Of a DNA stretch of 44,793 nucleotides, positions 1 through 7,751 are shown one piece after another. Source of the stretch: Oscillospiraceae bacterium (GTDB lineage: Bacteria > Bacillota > Clostridia > Oscillospirales > Oscillospiraceae); assembly GCA_017457285.1 (NCBI GenBank), contig JAFTHT010000029.1:1-44793 (forward strand). The letters are read 5' to 3'. The notes under the pieces are model-generated. The model searched no databases. It saw only the letters and a list, made by a program, of their open reading frames with translations, and was not told where the DNA came from. A program made the position numbers and the translations under genes. Every line of letters starts with the position of its first letter. Position 1 is the first letter of the stretch.

Positions 1-17
1 ATCGAACATTTCCGCCC

Positions 18-141
18 GCATTCCTCATCAGTCACCGCCTTGCGGCGGCGACAGCTTCCCCCCGGGGGAAGCCATGGCGCCCCTTCGGGGCGCTCGGTGG
101 CCGTAGGCCACCGCAATTCAAACGCACCGCTAAACAATCAT
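18..141. mobile_element. Right end of a palindromic repeat element
   Basis: The segment consists of short inverted repeats (for example CTTCCCCCCGGGGGAAG and CGGTGGCCGTAGGCCACCG) and ends at 130-141 in CTAAACAATCAT. That end matches the right terminus of the elements at 5130-5367 and 6099-6342. The left end would lie outside the window. A related cagtcacggc...gccgtgccagc block occurs inside the 5130-5367 element. No gene is seen in it. Confidence 0.55.
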
Positions 142-169
142 CTACCATCCCATCCATTGGAGGAACATT

Positions 170-1999
170 ATGGCATTTGATGCTTTTTATCTTTCTGCGG
201 TTCTGGAGGAAATCCGGGCCCTGGGAGAGGCCCGGGTGGAAAAAATCCACCAGCCCAGCCGGGACGCGGTGATTTTGCTGCTCCGGGGCCGGGAAAACCG
301 GGCAAAATTGCTCATCAATCCCAACCCCACCGCTCCCCGGCTCCATCTGACCACCGCCAACCCCGAAAATCCCCCGGAGCCCCCCATGTTCTGTATGCTC
401 CTGCGCAAGCATCTCATGGGCGCCCGGCTGGTGGAAATTTCCCAGCCCCCCATGGAGCGGGCGGCGGAATTTACCTTCGACTGCATCGACGAAATGGGCG
501 ACCCGGTGCAGAAAAAGCTCATCGCCGAGCTGATGGGCCGCACCTGCAACCTGTATCTGCTGGGGGGCGACGGCCGGATCATTGACTGCCTGCGCCGCAT
601 CGGCCTGGACGAGAGCAAACGCCCCGCCCTGCCGGGGCTCCACTACCAAAGCCCCGAGCCGGTGAATAAGCTGCATCCCCTTGCCCCCCTTATTTATGAG
701 GGGCGGGGAGAGAATACCGTTCACAGTATTTCGGACTCCCCCCGACCTTCGCTTCGCTCGGCCACCCCCCTCATAAATGAGGGGGGCGAGGGAATTGCGT
801 TTTATGTAAACCTCCTAAAGGCCCCTGGGGCGGATGTTTTGGCGGACCGGCTGATGGATATGCTGGGAGGCCTTTCTCCGCTGGTGTGCCGGGAGGCGGC
901 GCTGTACGCCCTGGGCGATACCGACGGCCGGGTGGAAAACGCCGATTTGCAGGCCGCGGCGGAGAAGCTGTGGCTGTTCTTCCGGGAGCATCTTAGCCAC
1001 CCGGCCCCCTACTACACCGCCAAGCAGTTCGCCTTCTGCCCCATCCGTCAGTACGGAGAATGTTTCAAATCCGACAGTTTTTCTGGTCTTTTGGACAGTT
1101 TTTACGCCCTCCGGGACAGAAAAGACGCCATGCGCCAGAAAAGCCAGGCGGTTCGCAAAACCGTTTCGAACCTGTGCCAGCGGCTGACCAAAAAGTTGGC
1201 CATCCAGGAAAAGGAGCTGGCCGCCACCTACGACCGGGAGCGGCTGCGGCAGCTGGGGGACATCCTCACCGCCAACATCCACCGCATCACCAAGGGCCAG
1301 ACCAGGGTGGAGGTGGAGGATTTTTACGATGAGAACATGAGCCTCATCGAAATCCCCCTGTCGCCCCTGCTGTCCCCCCAGCAGAACGCGGCGAAATTCT
1401 ACAAGGATTACGCCCGGATGAAAAACGCCGAAAAGGAGCTGACCCGGCAGATGGACATCGGCCGGGAGGAGCTGAGCTATCTGCAAAGCGTCCTGGAGGA
1501 GCTGAACCGGGCCCAAACGGAACAGGAATTGGAAGAAATTCGTCAGGAGCTCCAGGCCGGGGGCTATGTGAAGGCGGATTCCGGCAAAAAACGCATCAAG
1601 CAGAGCAAGCTGCCCCCCATGCGGTTCGAATCCACCGACGGCTACCCCATTTATGTGGGACGAAACAACCGGCAAAATGACGAATTGACCTTCAAACTGG
1701 CACGAAAAGACGACATTTGGCTCCACGCCAGCAAGGTCCACGGCTCCCACGTCATCATCTCCTGCGGCGGCACCCAGCCCCCGGACGACACCGTGACCCA
1801 GGCGGCCCAGCTGGCGGCCTACTACTCCGAAACCGCCGGCGGCCAGAATATTCCCGTGGATGTAACGCCGGTGAAGCAGGTGAAAAAAGTCCCCTCGGCG
1901 AAGCCCGGCATGGTGATCTACCACAGCTACCGCACCGTCATCGCCAACCCCTACAAGGACATCGTGGTGGACGAATTAAACGCGGAAAAGAAAGCGTGA
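170..1999 (+). CDS. rqcH: NFACT-family ribosome quality control protein RqcH (Rqc2/FbpA homologue)
   Basis: RqcH binds stalled large ribosomal subunits and recruits tRNA-Ala to add C-terminal alanine tails that mark the nascent chain for degradation. The N-terminal NFACT-N region carries FCMLLRKHLMGARL (about residues 74-87) followed by Q-x-x-x-E-R (E96, R97), where the described B. subtilis motif is D-R. A helical middle (about 300-460) follows, and then the C-terminal NFACT-R domain with YPIYVGRNNRQNDELTF and DIWLHASKVHGSHVII. At 609 residues it is slightly longer than usual. The excess maps to about residues 169-210, where a family A repeat is read in frame (see finding). The ATG at 170 has GGAGG seven bases upstream. 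Function is from family knowledge; whether the inserted protein works is unknown. Confidence 0.93.
   Translation: MAFDAFYLSAVLEEIRALGEARVEKIHQPSRDAVILLLRGRENRAKLLINPNPTAPRLHLTTANPENPPEPPMFCMLLRKHLMGARLVEISQPPMERAAEFTFDCIDEMGDPVQKKLIAELMGRTCNLYLLGGDGRIIDCLRRIGLDESKRPALPGLHYQSPEPVNKLHPLAPLIYEGRGENTVHSISDSPRPSLRSATPLINEGGEGIAFYVNLLKAPGADVLADRLMDMLGGLSPLVCREAALYALGDTDGRVENADLQAAAEKLWLFFREHLSHPAPYYTAKQFAFCPIRQYGECFKSDSFSGLLDSFYALRDRKDAMRQKSQAVRKTVSNLCQRLTKKLAIQEKELAATYDRERLRQLGDILTANIHRITKGQTRVEVEDFYDENMSLIEIPLSPLLSPQQNAAKFYKDYARMKNAEKELTRQMDIGREELSYLQSVLEELNRAQTEQELEEIRQELQAGGYVKADSGKKRIKQSKLPPMRFESTDGYPIYVGRNNRQNDELTFKLARKDDIWLHASKVHGSHVIISCGGTQPPDDTVTQAAQLAAYYSETAGGQNIPVDVTPVKQVKKVPSAKPGMVIYHSYRTVIANPYKDIVVDELNAEKKA
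676..800. mobile_element. Family A palindromic element inserted in frame in rqcH
   Basis: The arms (ttgcccccct..tttatgagggg and ccacccccctcataaatgagggggg) flank an inner spacer whose reverse complement, CCGAAATACTGTGAACGGTA, matches the spacers of the elements at 24684-24808 and 28868-28992. It encodes roughly 42 residues (LAPLIYEG...TPLINEGG) between the NFACT-N domain and the helical middle of RqcH without interrupting the frame. The AAATGATTGTTTAG-type outer termini are absent. Confidence 0.85.
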
Positions 2000-2006
2000 A
2001 ACCCGC

Positions 2007-2042
2007 TTTCGTAGGGTCCGATGCCCACATCGCCCCCCTACC
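2007..2042. repeat. Family D palindrome, degenerate copy
   Basis: Tcgtagggtccgatgcccacatcg resembles the better preserved copies at 7716-7746 and 22047-22134, built on GGCCGATGTGGGCATCGGCC. It lies just after the rqcH stop codon, ahead of the terminator hairpin. Confidence 0.5.
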
Positions 2043-2115
2043 CCCGGAGGCGGTTGCATAAATAATTCCTTCCGCGCCATTCGATTTTCTTCCCTGAATA
2101 ACCAATTATCTGCTG

Positions 2116-2144
2116 TTTCCCCCCACTTGTTGGGGGGAAATTTT
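2116..2144 (+). terminator. Rho-independent terminator of rqcH
   Basis: A 10-bp stem (TTTCCCCCCA 2116-2125 with TGGGGGGAAA 2131-2140) and a five-base loop are followed by TTTTG. It stands about 115 bases after the rqcH stop. Confidence 0.8.
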
Positions 2145-2174
2145 GTATATTGTGTCGAAGTTTGTTACAAATTG

Positions 2175-2203
2175 TTGCTTTTTTCAGAAGAAGAGAGTAT
2201 GAT
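2175..2203 (+). promoter_or_regulatory. Candidate sigma-A promoter of the solute-binding-like gene
   Basis: TTGCTT (2175-2180), a 17-bp spacer and TATGAT (2198-2203) lie about 30 bases upstream of the ATG at 2237 and directly after the rqcH terminator. Confidence 0.55.
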
Positions 2204-2236
2204 AGCAAGAGAATCTTGATTCACGAGGAACATACC

Positions 2237-3493
2237 ATGAAACGATTCCCAGCGATACTCTGGATTATCGCCCTGTGCGCCGGATTGCTGATTTATTGCA
2301 TCCTGGATGCCCCGGCGGAGCCCATGCCCCAACCTTCCACAGAAGCCACCACGGAACCGACGGCGGAGCCCACCACGGAGCCTGCCACCGAACCATCTAC
2401 GCAGCCAACCACGGAGCCGACCACCGAGCCAACCACAGCGCCGACCACCGAACCCACCACCGAGCCGGTGACGGAGCCCTCCACCGAGGCACCCTCTGAG
2501 CCGGTGACCCCGGCCCAGGTACGGATTTTGGCCACGGACCCGGCCCTGCGGGATGCCTGGGCCGCTTTGGCGGCGGACTATACCGCCAAAACCGGTATTG
2601 AAGTGGTTCTGGTGACCGATTTCAATGAGGCGACCTTGCGGACCCTCTCGGCCGATTTGATTGACCCGGCCCTCTGCGCCGATTTGTCCGGCACCATGGC
2701 CTACGCCCAACTGACCAGTTGGGATTTGGCCCTGGGGCAGAGGGATTTGGTCTACGCCATTGCCGCGGAGGTGGATTGCTTTGGCCTGATTTACAACCAC
2801 ACGCTCATGGCCCAGGCTGCCCATACCCAGCAGGATGTCAAAAATCTTTCCACCCTGGCCCAGACCGCCGGAAATCTGGCCCAGGCAGGGCTGACCCCCT
2901 TCGCCGGGCTGGAGTTCAACGGCCCCTTCGCCGCCCGGCTGGCCTCCATTCCCGGAGATTTACGGCCGCTGCTGGATTTGTGGATTGCACATTGCAGCCC
3001 CCAGCCCCCAGAGAGCGCCCTGGCTCAATTCATCGATGCACAGGCGGTGTTCTACCTGGGCAGCACCGGAGAGTATGAGGCGGTGTCCGCCATTGGCGCA
3101 CTGAATCTGGGCATCCTGCCCGTCTATCTCGGCGACAAAGAGGAAAATCAGTCCCTTTGCCTGGCGGCGAAGCGGTATTGGTGCGTCAGCAACCAGGCGC
3201 CCGCCCAGGATATCCAGGCAACGCTGGACTTTTTGAGTGCCCTGGTGGTGTCCGATGGCCAGTCCGCCCCGCCGGTGGACCGGCTGAGTCTGCTCTCCCC
3301 CTACCGCCAGGCCACCTATGCCGCCAATCCCCTGGAGCAGATTCTCCGGGAGGATGTCCGCAGCGGAAAGACAGTTGTGGTCTGCGATTATCTCACCGTT
3401 CCCCCCACCGGCCTGCCGGAGGCCCTGACCGCCTACGCCGCCGACCCCAATGAGGAAAATTGGACGGCGATTTTGGCCATTTTGGCAGAGTGA
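2237..3493 (+). CDS. Membrane-anchored solute-binding-like protein with Thr/Glu/Pro linker
   Basis: The start is ATG 2237, with GAGG upstream. A longer TTG-initiated frame from 2150 lacks a ribosome site and overlaps the promoter. Residues 5-24 are hydrophobic and the cysteine there (LIYC) is not a good lipobox, so the segment probably stays as an N-terminal membrane anchor. Residues of about 33-90 form a linker of TEPTTEP/TEPSTEA units. The remaining ~325 residues (VRILATDPALRDAWAALAADY...GIEVVLVTD) resemble a family 1 extracellular solute-binding domain, with LIYNHTLM and later alpha/beta segments in the expected order. No permease or ATPase lies nearby, so an uptake role is not shown; sensing or adhesion are alternatives. 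The ligand is unknown. Confidence 0.7.
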   Translation: MKRFPAILWIIALCAGLLIYCILDAPAEPMPQPSTEATTEPTAEPTTEPATEPSTQPTTEPTTEPTTAPTTEPTTEPVTEPSTEAPSEPVTPAQVRILATDPALRDAWAALAADYTAKTGIEVVLVTDFNEATLRTLSADLIDPALCADLSGTMAYAQLTSWDLALGQRDLVYAIAAEVDCFGLIYNHTLMAQAAHTQQDVKNLSTLAQTAGNLAQAGLTPFAGLEFNGPFAARLASIPGDLRPLLDLWIAHCSPQPPESALAQFIDAQAVFYLGSTGEYEAVSAIGALNLGILPVYLGDKEENQSLCLAAKRYWCVSNQAPAQDIQATLDFLSALVVSDGQSAPPVDRLSLLSPYRQATYAANPLEQILREDVRSGKTVVVCDYLTVPPTGLPEALTAYAADPNEENWTAILAILAE

Positions 3494-3527
3494 TTTCCAA
3501 CATCTGGTTATTTAAGTGCAAATTGTC

Positions 3528-3556
3528 TTGACTATTTCAGTCGAATGGTGTATGAT
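3528..3556 (+). promoter_or_regulatory. Sigma-A promoter predicting a leaderless transcript
   Basis: TTGACT (3528-3533), an exact 17-bp spacer and TATGAT (3551-3556) are present. Transcription starting seven bases past the -10 would begin at 3563, which is the A of an in-frame ATG of the following gene. No Shine-Dalgarno sequence precedes either possible ATG (3545 or 3563). Confidence 0.65.
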
Positions 3557-3562
3557 TCAGCT

Positions 3563-4297
3563 ATGTTTAATGAACAACACATCTCCTACATCGTCATTTC
3601 CGGCCTGCTGACCGCCGTTTTGCTGGTGCTGGCCCGGATATTCGTGAAAGACGAGCGATCAAAAAACAACATATTGAAATTCTGGGCGATTCTCACCGTG
3701 GCGATTCACTACAGCAACCTGTGGGTGGATTATTTTACCACCGGCGGCAACGCCACCGTGGAGAACAATCAAATCCTGCCGGTGTACCCCTGCAATGTGG
3801 TCATGTGGATGCTGCTGGTAGCGGCGCTGATTCAGAACAAGAAACGGCTACTGTTCCAGATTCTGGGGGAGTTTTGCTTCTACGGCGGGCTTGTCTGCGG
3901 CGTAATTGGCATCGTGCTGAACGCCAATTTCGACAATACCCCCACCCTGGCGGATTTCGACATTCTCAAGGGCCTGCTGAGCCACTCCACCATGCTCTTT
4001 GGCTGCCTGTATATGCTGGTGGGCGGCTTTATCCGGATTCGGGTGTTCAATGCCGTCAGCGTCACCATGGGTCTGGGCAGCTTCCTGGTCTGCGGCCTTG
4101 GGGTGGACTATCTGTACGAGCATTTCGGCATGGAGCCCCCGGACGGGATGTTCCTCCGGTCCAATCCCTACCTGAAAACCTCCCCAATTATCCTGGGCAT
4201 CTGGGCGGTGGTGCTGCTGTTCTGCGGCCTGGCCCTGTGGGAACTGCGCCTGCCCAGAGAAGAACGTTGGTATTCCAAACTACATTTGAGGAATTGA
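3563..4297 (+). CDS. YwaF/TMEM164-type integral membrane protein (copy 1)
   Basis: This 244-residue protein has about seven hydrophobic segments and the signature LPVYPCNVVMWMLL, which resembles the PLHLC-type motif of the YwaF/TIGR02206/TMEM164 family. Its biochemical role is not established in bacteria. The ATG at 3563 is preferred over 3545 because the promoter predicts a transcript starting exactly there. The stop at 4295-4297 abuts the ATG of a related gene at 4299, so the two are probably co-transcribed and translationally coupled. The two proteins share the N-terminal topology and the P-x-x-x-C motif but have diverged, suggesting an old duplication and perhaps a heteromeric partner. 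Confidence 0.72.
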   Translation: MFNEQHISYIVISGLLTAVLLVLARIFVKDERSKNNILKFWAILTVAIHYSNLWVDYFTTGGNATVENNQILPVYPCNVVMWMLLVAALIQNKKRLLFQILGEFCFYGGLVCGVIGIVLNANFDNTPTLADFDILKGLLSHSTMLFGCLYMLVGGFIRIRVFNAVSVTMGLGSFLVCGLGVDYLYEHFGMEPPDGMFLRSNPYLKTSPIILGIWAVVLLFCGLALWELRLPREERWYSKLHLRN

Positions 4298-4298
4298 T

Positions 4299-5060
4299 AT
4301 GAGAGAATTATTTTTTAAGCTGTTTCGGGATTCCCATTTTGACACGGGTATCAGCATCACCGCCTTTTCCCTGACCCACATCATCTACCTGGTGCTGATT
4401 TTCGGCGCAATCATTGGCGGCTGGCTGCTCCTGCGGGGCCGTTCCCAGGTGGCGAAGGAAAAGGCGCTGCGCGGCCTGGCCTACGCCGTAGTCATTTCTT
4501 ACCTTTCCGATTTCTTTGTCCACGATTTTGTCTATGGCGGGCTGGAGATGGATAAGCTCCCCTTCCATATCTGCACCGTCCTGTGCCCCCTGGCGGCCAT
4601 TGCCCAGTTCAACCGCAACGGCAAGAAGATTCTGGAGCCGGTGGCGATTCTGGCGGTGCTGGCACCCATGATGTACCTGTGCTACCCCGCCAGCGTGGGC
4701 GATGGGGAGCCCTGGTGCTACCAGGCGGTGCAGACCATGTTCTACCATGGCACCCTGATGGCCTGGGGCATCCTGACCCTGGCGCTGGGGGCTGTGGAGC
4801 CCCAAATCCGCCGCTGCTGGAAACCTGCCGTGCTGCTGGTGGCCATCACCCTGTGGGCCAAGCTGGGCTGCGAGCTGCTGGAGCATAACTGGTTCTTCCT
4901 GGAAGAGGATGCCTTCTACATCGGCCTGGTGGAGGACGGCATCATCCCCAAGTGGTCGCTGATGATCATCAATCCGCTGGTATTTTTCCTGGCGGTGCTG
5001 GCGGTCTACGGTGTCTGCCACCTGCTGCGGGCCAAAACCGCCAAAAAAGCTGCTGTTTAA
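4299..5060 (+). CDS. YwaF/TMEM164-type integral membrane protein (copy 2)
   Basis: This is a 253-residue, about seven-pass membrane protein. It carries the family motif LPFHICTVLCPLAAIAQF (about residues 88-105) and a conserved-looking W-Y-H/Q pattern in the middle (GEPWCYQAVQTMFYHGTLMAWG). The ATG at 4299 is preceded by TTGAGGAATTGAT, a good ribosome site inside the end of the previous gene. It is the second member of a tandem pair and is followed by a strong hairpin. Family placement is by motif and topology; function and ligand are unknown. Confidence 0.75.
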   Translation: MRELFFKLFRDSHFDTGISITAFSLTHIIYLVLIFGAIIGGWLLLRGRSQVAKEKALRGLAYAVVISYLSDFFVHDFVYGGLEMDKLPFHICTVLCPLAAIAQFNRNGKKILEPVAILAVLAPMMYLCYPASVGDGEPWCYQAVQTMFYHGTLMAWGILTLALGAVEPQIRRCWKPAVLLVAITLWAKLGCELLEHNWFFLEEDAFYIGLVEDGIIPKWSLMIINPLVFFLAVLAVYGVCHLLRAKTAKKAAV

Positions 5061-5071
5061 TTCATAACCCC

Positions 5072-5103
5072 AATGTGCCTGTTGCATCCGCAACAGGCAC
5101 ATT
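5072..5103 (+). terminator. Hairpin after the YwaF-like pair
   Basis: A 14-bp perfect stem (AATGTGCCTGTTGC with GCAACAGGCACATT) carries a four-base loop. The downstream sequence is not T-rich, so it may be a weak terminator or a 3'-end stabilising hairpin. Confidence 0.6.
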
Positions 5104-5129
5104 TCAGTTAGAGAAAAAGCTCTTGTGCG

Positions 5130-5367
5130 GTAAATGATTGTTTAGAGTAGGAAGCACCCCTTGCCCCCCTCATTTATGAGGGGGGTGGCCGAGCGAAGCG
5201 AAGGTCGGGGGGAGTCCGAAAGATGTTACGAATTCGCCGAAAACGTACACAAAATCATAACCTTCTAACGCATGCTCCCCCAGTCACGGCTTGCGCCGTG
5301 CCAGCCCCCTCATAAATGAGGGGGCCAAGGTCCTGGTGCATAGCCAGGCCGCTAAACAATCATTTAC
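5130..5367. mobile_element. MITE-like element with 16-bp inverted termini and family A interior
   Basis: Perfect termini GTAAATGATTGTTTAG (5130-5145) and CTAAACAATCATTTAC (5352-5367) bound 206 bases. The interior holds a family A left arm (5161-5215, TTGCCCCCCTCATTTATGAG...GGTCGGGGGGAGT) and a chimeric right arm (cagtcacggcttgcgccgtgccagc, then cccctcataaatgaggggg). It encodes no protein. Together with the preceding hairpin it fills the gap between 5061 and 5428. Confidence 0.8.
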
Positions 5368-5428
5368 GTTTTATCGTTGCATCAATTCTGCTCCTCCGGG
5401 GTAAACTGGGAAAAAGGCGGTGGAAAAA

Positions 5429-6100
5429 ATGCTTTCGTCCTGTTTGCATACGGTGGTATTTTATATTGTGCTGATTATCAGTATGCGGCTGCTGGGCAAG
5501 CGGCAGCTGGGCCAGATGGAGCCATCGGAGTTCGTGGTGACCATGCTGGTGGCGAACCTGGCCACCATCCCCATGGAGGACCCCAGTCTGACGCTGTTTC
5601 ATGGGTTGCTGCCCATCGGCATCGTGGTGGCGGCGGAGCTGCTGCTGAGCTGGCTGTGTATGCTGTCGATTCGGCTGCGGCGGCTGCTGTGCGGCAAGCC
5701 GGTGATTCTGATTGAAAACGGGCGCATCGACCAGCAGGCGCTGCGGCGCAACCGCATTACCGCCGACGAGCTGACGGGCCACCTGCGGCTGAAGGAGGTG
5801 CTGGATCTGACAACCGTCCAGTACGCCATTTTGGAAACCAACGGCAACCTGTCGGTGTTTTTGTACCCAGCCCACCAGCCCGCCACCGCCAAAAACGCCG
5901 GCATCCAGGCAGGCAAGCAGTATCTGCCCATTACCATCATCGAGCATGGCAAGCTGCTGACGGAAAACCTTCCCTTGGCAAAGAAGGACGAAAAATGGGT
6001 GGAAAGGGTGCTAAAATCCAAAAATTCCACCATTTGCGAAACATTTCTGCTGACCGTAGACTCCGCCGACCATATCCTGTGGTTGCAAAAAAAGAATTAA
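5429..6100 (+). CDS. DUF421/YetF-family membrane protein
   Basis: The 223-residue protein has three N-terminal transmembrane segments containing the family signature RLLGKRQLGQMEPSEFVVTMLVANLATIPMED. A soluble C-terminal half includes IENGRIDQQALRRNRITADEL and LDLTTVQYAILETNGNLSVF. In spore formers, members of this family affect spore membranes and germination, but the molecular activity is unknown. The ATG at 5429 is chosen because AAGGCGGTG (5414-5422) sits six bases upstream; an in-frame GTG at 5420 lies inside that ribosome site. The TAA stop (6098-6100) falls within the left terminus of the next repeat element, so the extreme C-terminus (QKKN) may have been altered by its insertion. Confidence 0.85.
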   Translation: MLSSCLHTVVFYIVLIISMRLLGKRQLGQMEPSEFVVTMLVANLATIPMEDPSLTLFHGLLPIGIVVAAELLLSWLCMLSIRLRRLLCGKPVILIENGRIDQQALRRNRITADELTGHLRLKEVLDLTTVQYAILETNGNLSVFLYPAHQPATAKNAGIQAGKQYLPITIIEHGKLLTENLPLAKKDEKWVERVLKSKNSTICETFLLTVDSADHILWLQKKN

Positions 6101-6342
6101 ATGATTGTTTAGTGGCCTAAAACGGCGCACCCAGCTACAACAACCATGTCATTGCGAGGCCGCAGGCCGTGGCAATCTCCTGGTACAACTTTGGTCCTAA
6201 TTTGCACCAAAATCTATGGATAATCCCGTTCTACATTGTACGTTCATCGAACTTTTTCCTTATCGTAGATGATACCGGGAGATTGCCACGGCCCTTCGGG
6301 CCTCGCAATGACATCCTAATCTGATACGCTAAACAATCATTT
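6099..6342. mobile_element. MITE-like element with the same termini but family B interior
   Basis: AAATGATTGTTTAG (6099-6112) and CTAAACAATCATTT (6329-6342) match the 5130-5367 element. The interior is unrelated to that one: it is a pair of family B palindromes, gtcattgcgaggcc...gtggcaatctcc (6148-6180) and its inverted partner gagattgccacggcc...cctcgcaatgac (to 6312). The left terminus overlaps the stop codon of the DUF421 gene. No gene lies inside. Confidence 0.82.
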
Positions 6343-6395
6343 TCCGTACCAACAGCTTTTTGGGTGGTAAGAAAATTATCATGCGAAACAATCGC

Positions 6396-6423
6396 TTGCA
6401 ATTTACAGTTTTTGTTGTATAAT
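6396..6423 (+). promoter_or_regulatory. Promoter of the dual-HTH regulator gene
   Basis: TTGCAA (6396-6401), a 16-bp spacer and TATAAT (6418-6423) predict a start near 6430, just ahead of the paired 22-bp repeats. Confidence 0.65.
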
Positions 6424-6434
6424 AGCCTTATCAA

Positions 6435-6482
6435 TCACTTCGCCCGAACGAAGCGCACCTTCACTTCGCCCGAACGAAGCGC
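6435..6482 (+). repeat. Paired 22-bp direct repeats in the regulator leader
   Basis: TCACTTCGCCCGAACGAAGC, extended by GC, occurs at 6435-6456 and again at 6461-6482. Each copy contains the inverted pair CTTCG/CGAAG. The pair sits between the predicted transcription start and the ATG at 6498, a position suited to a repressor operator or an RNA hairpin pair. Autoregulation by the encoded protein is a plausible guess. Confidence 0.7.
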
Positions 6483-6497
6483 TTACGAGGTGATACT

Positions 6498-7709
6498 ATG
6501 GAACTGATCAGTGTGAAGCAGGCGGCGGAAAAATGGGGGGTGTCCACCCGGCGGGTCCAGGACCTCTGCAAGCGGGGTCTGATCCCCGGTGCGGCCCTCT
6601 GGGAGCGGACCTGGATGCTCCCGGCGGATGCCACCTATCCCGGCAAACCGTCGCCCAATATGCCCATGCCCCGAAAATCTCCCTTCCTGACCATGACGGA
6701 TCTGTACACCGTCCCCGGTTCCGCCGATGCGGTGGCGGAAAAACTGGCCTCCAACCCCGAGGCTCAGGCCCTCTTCCAGGCGGAAATCGCCTACAGCCGG
6801 GGAGATATCGACGCGGTTTACGAAAAAGCCCAATACTTTCTCTCCAGCCGCTCCGGCCCCTTCGCTGTGATCGCCGGAGGGATGCTGCTGGGGCTGTGCG
6901 CCATGTGGCAGGGGGATCTGCCGATGTATCAGCAGGCCAAGCTCCACATTTGCCATATGCCCGGCCAGTCCGAGGCCGACCACAGTCTGATGGAGCTGAG
7001 CCTGGCAGCCATGGGGCTGTCCATCCGGGACCTGCGGGGGTTCCCGGAGTGGTTCAAAAAGGGGCAATTTTCCCGGCTCCCGGTGGATGCGCTGCCGGCG
7101 GCCTGGGTCTACTATATTAAATGCCTGACGATTTATGCCCAGGAGCTGGCCATGAACACCTACTCCCAGGAGGGCATGGCGGGTCTGGCCCTGATCAAGG
7201 CCATCCCCAACACCGCCGAGCCCCTGATTTCCCAGGCGGTGGCCCAGAAAACCATCATGGCGGAGCTGTACCTGCGGCTGCTGTGCGCAGTTTGCTGCCA
7301 GAACGTCGGCGATGAACAGCGGGCCATCCACCATATCGACAAAGCCATCGCCCTGGCCCTGCCCGATGGGCTGCTGGGCCCCCTGGCGGAGTACCGGCGG
7401 CAGCTGGGGAACCTGCTGGACGACCGGCTGGCACTGGCGGACCCGGAGGCCCTGAAAAAGCTGAAAATTCTCCACAAACGGCTCAACGAGGGCTGGACGA
7501 AGCTGCACAATCTGGTTTTGGAGCGGCGGGTGTCCCTGGCCCTGTCCCCCCGGGAGCGGGAGGTGGCCCGGCTGGCGGCCTTCGGCTGCTCCGATGCCCA
7601 GATCGCCGAGCAGCTGTGCCTGTCCAAGGCCACGGTGAAGAGCCTGATTTCCATGGCCAAAAACAAAACCGGCGCGGAAAAACGCTCGGAATTGGTAGCG
7701 TACATTTAA
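6498..7709 (+). CDS. Transcriptional regulator with N-terminal excisionase-like HTH and C-terminal LuxR HTH
   Basis: This 403-residue protein probably controls transcription. Residues 1-45 (MELISVKQAAEKWGVSTRRVQDLCKRGLIPGA) look like a MerR/excisionase-type winged helix. Residues of about 90-340 are alpha-helical and TPR/MalT-like. Residues of about 345-403 (LSPREREVARLAAFGCSDAQIAEQLCLSKATVKSLISMAKNK) form a LuxR/GerE-type HTH. Two DNA-binding ends on one regulator are uncommon. ATG 6498 has GAGGTG upstream. The signal and targets are unknown; candidates are its own leader, with its twin 22-bp repeats, and the surface-protein unit downstream. Confidence 0.82.
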   Translation: MELISVKQAAEKWGVSTRRVQDLCKRGLIPGAALWERTWMLPADATYPGKPSPNMPMPRKSPFLTMTDLYTVPGSADAVAEKLASNPEAQALFQAEIAYSRGDIDAVYEKAQYFLSSRSGPFAVIAGGMLLGLCAMWQGDLPMYQQAKLHICHMPGQSEADHSLMELSLAAMGLSIRDLRGFPEWFKKGQFSRLPVDALPAAWVYYIKCLTIYAQELAMNTYSQEGMAGLALIKAIPNTAEPLISQAVAQKTIMAELYLRLLCAVCCQNVGDEQRAIHHIDKAIALALPDGLLGPLAEYRRQLGNLLDDRLALADPEALKKLKILHKRLNEGWTKLHNLVLERRVSLALSPREREVARLAAFGCSDAQIAEQLCLSKATVKSLISMAKNKTGAEKRSELVAYI

Positions 7710-7724
7710 TGATACTTTCGCAGA

Positions 7725-7751
7725 GGCCGATGTGGGCATCGGCCCCATTTT
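7725..7751 (+). terminator. Family D palindrome acting as terminator
   Basis: GGCCGATG (7725-7732), TGGG loop and CATCGGCC (7737-7744) are followed by CCATTTTT. The hairpin core is the family D repeat also seen at 22047-22134, here placed right after the regulator stop codon. Confidence 0.6.

Noticed and set aside
2293-2824. Antisense frames over the Thr/Glu/Pro linker of the solute-binding-like gene
   Set aside because: Val/Gly/Ser repeats are the mirror of the TEPT repeats; no start signals.
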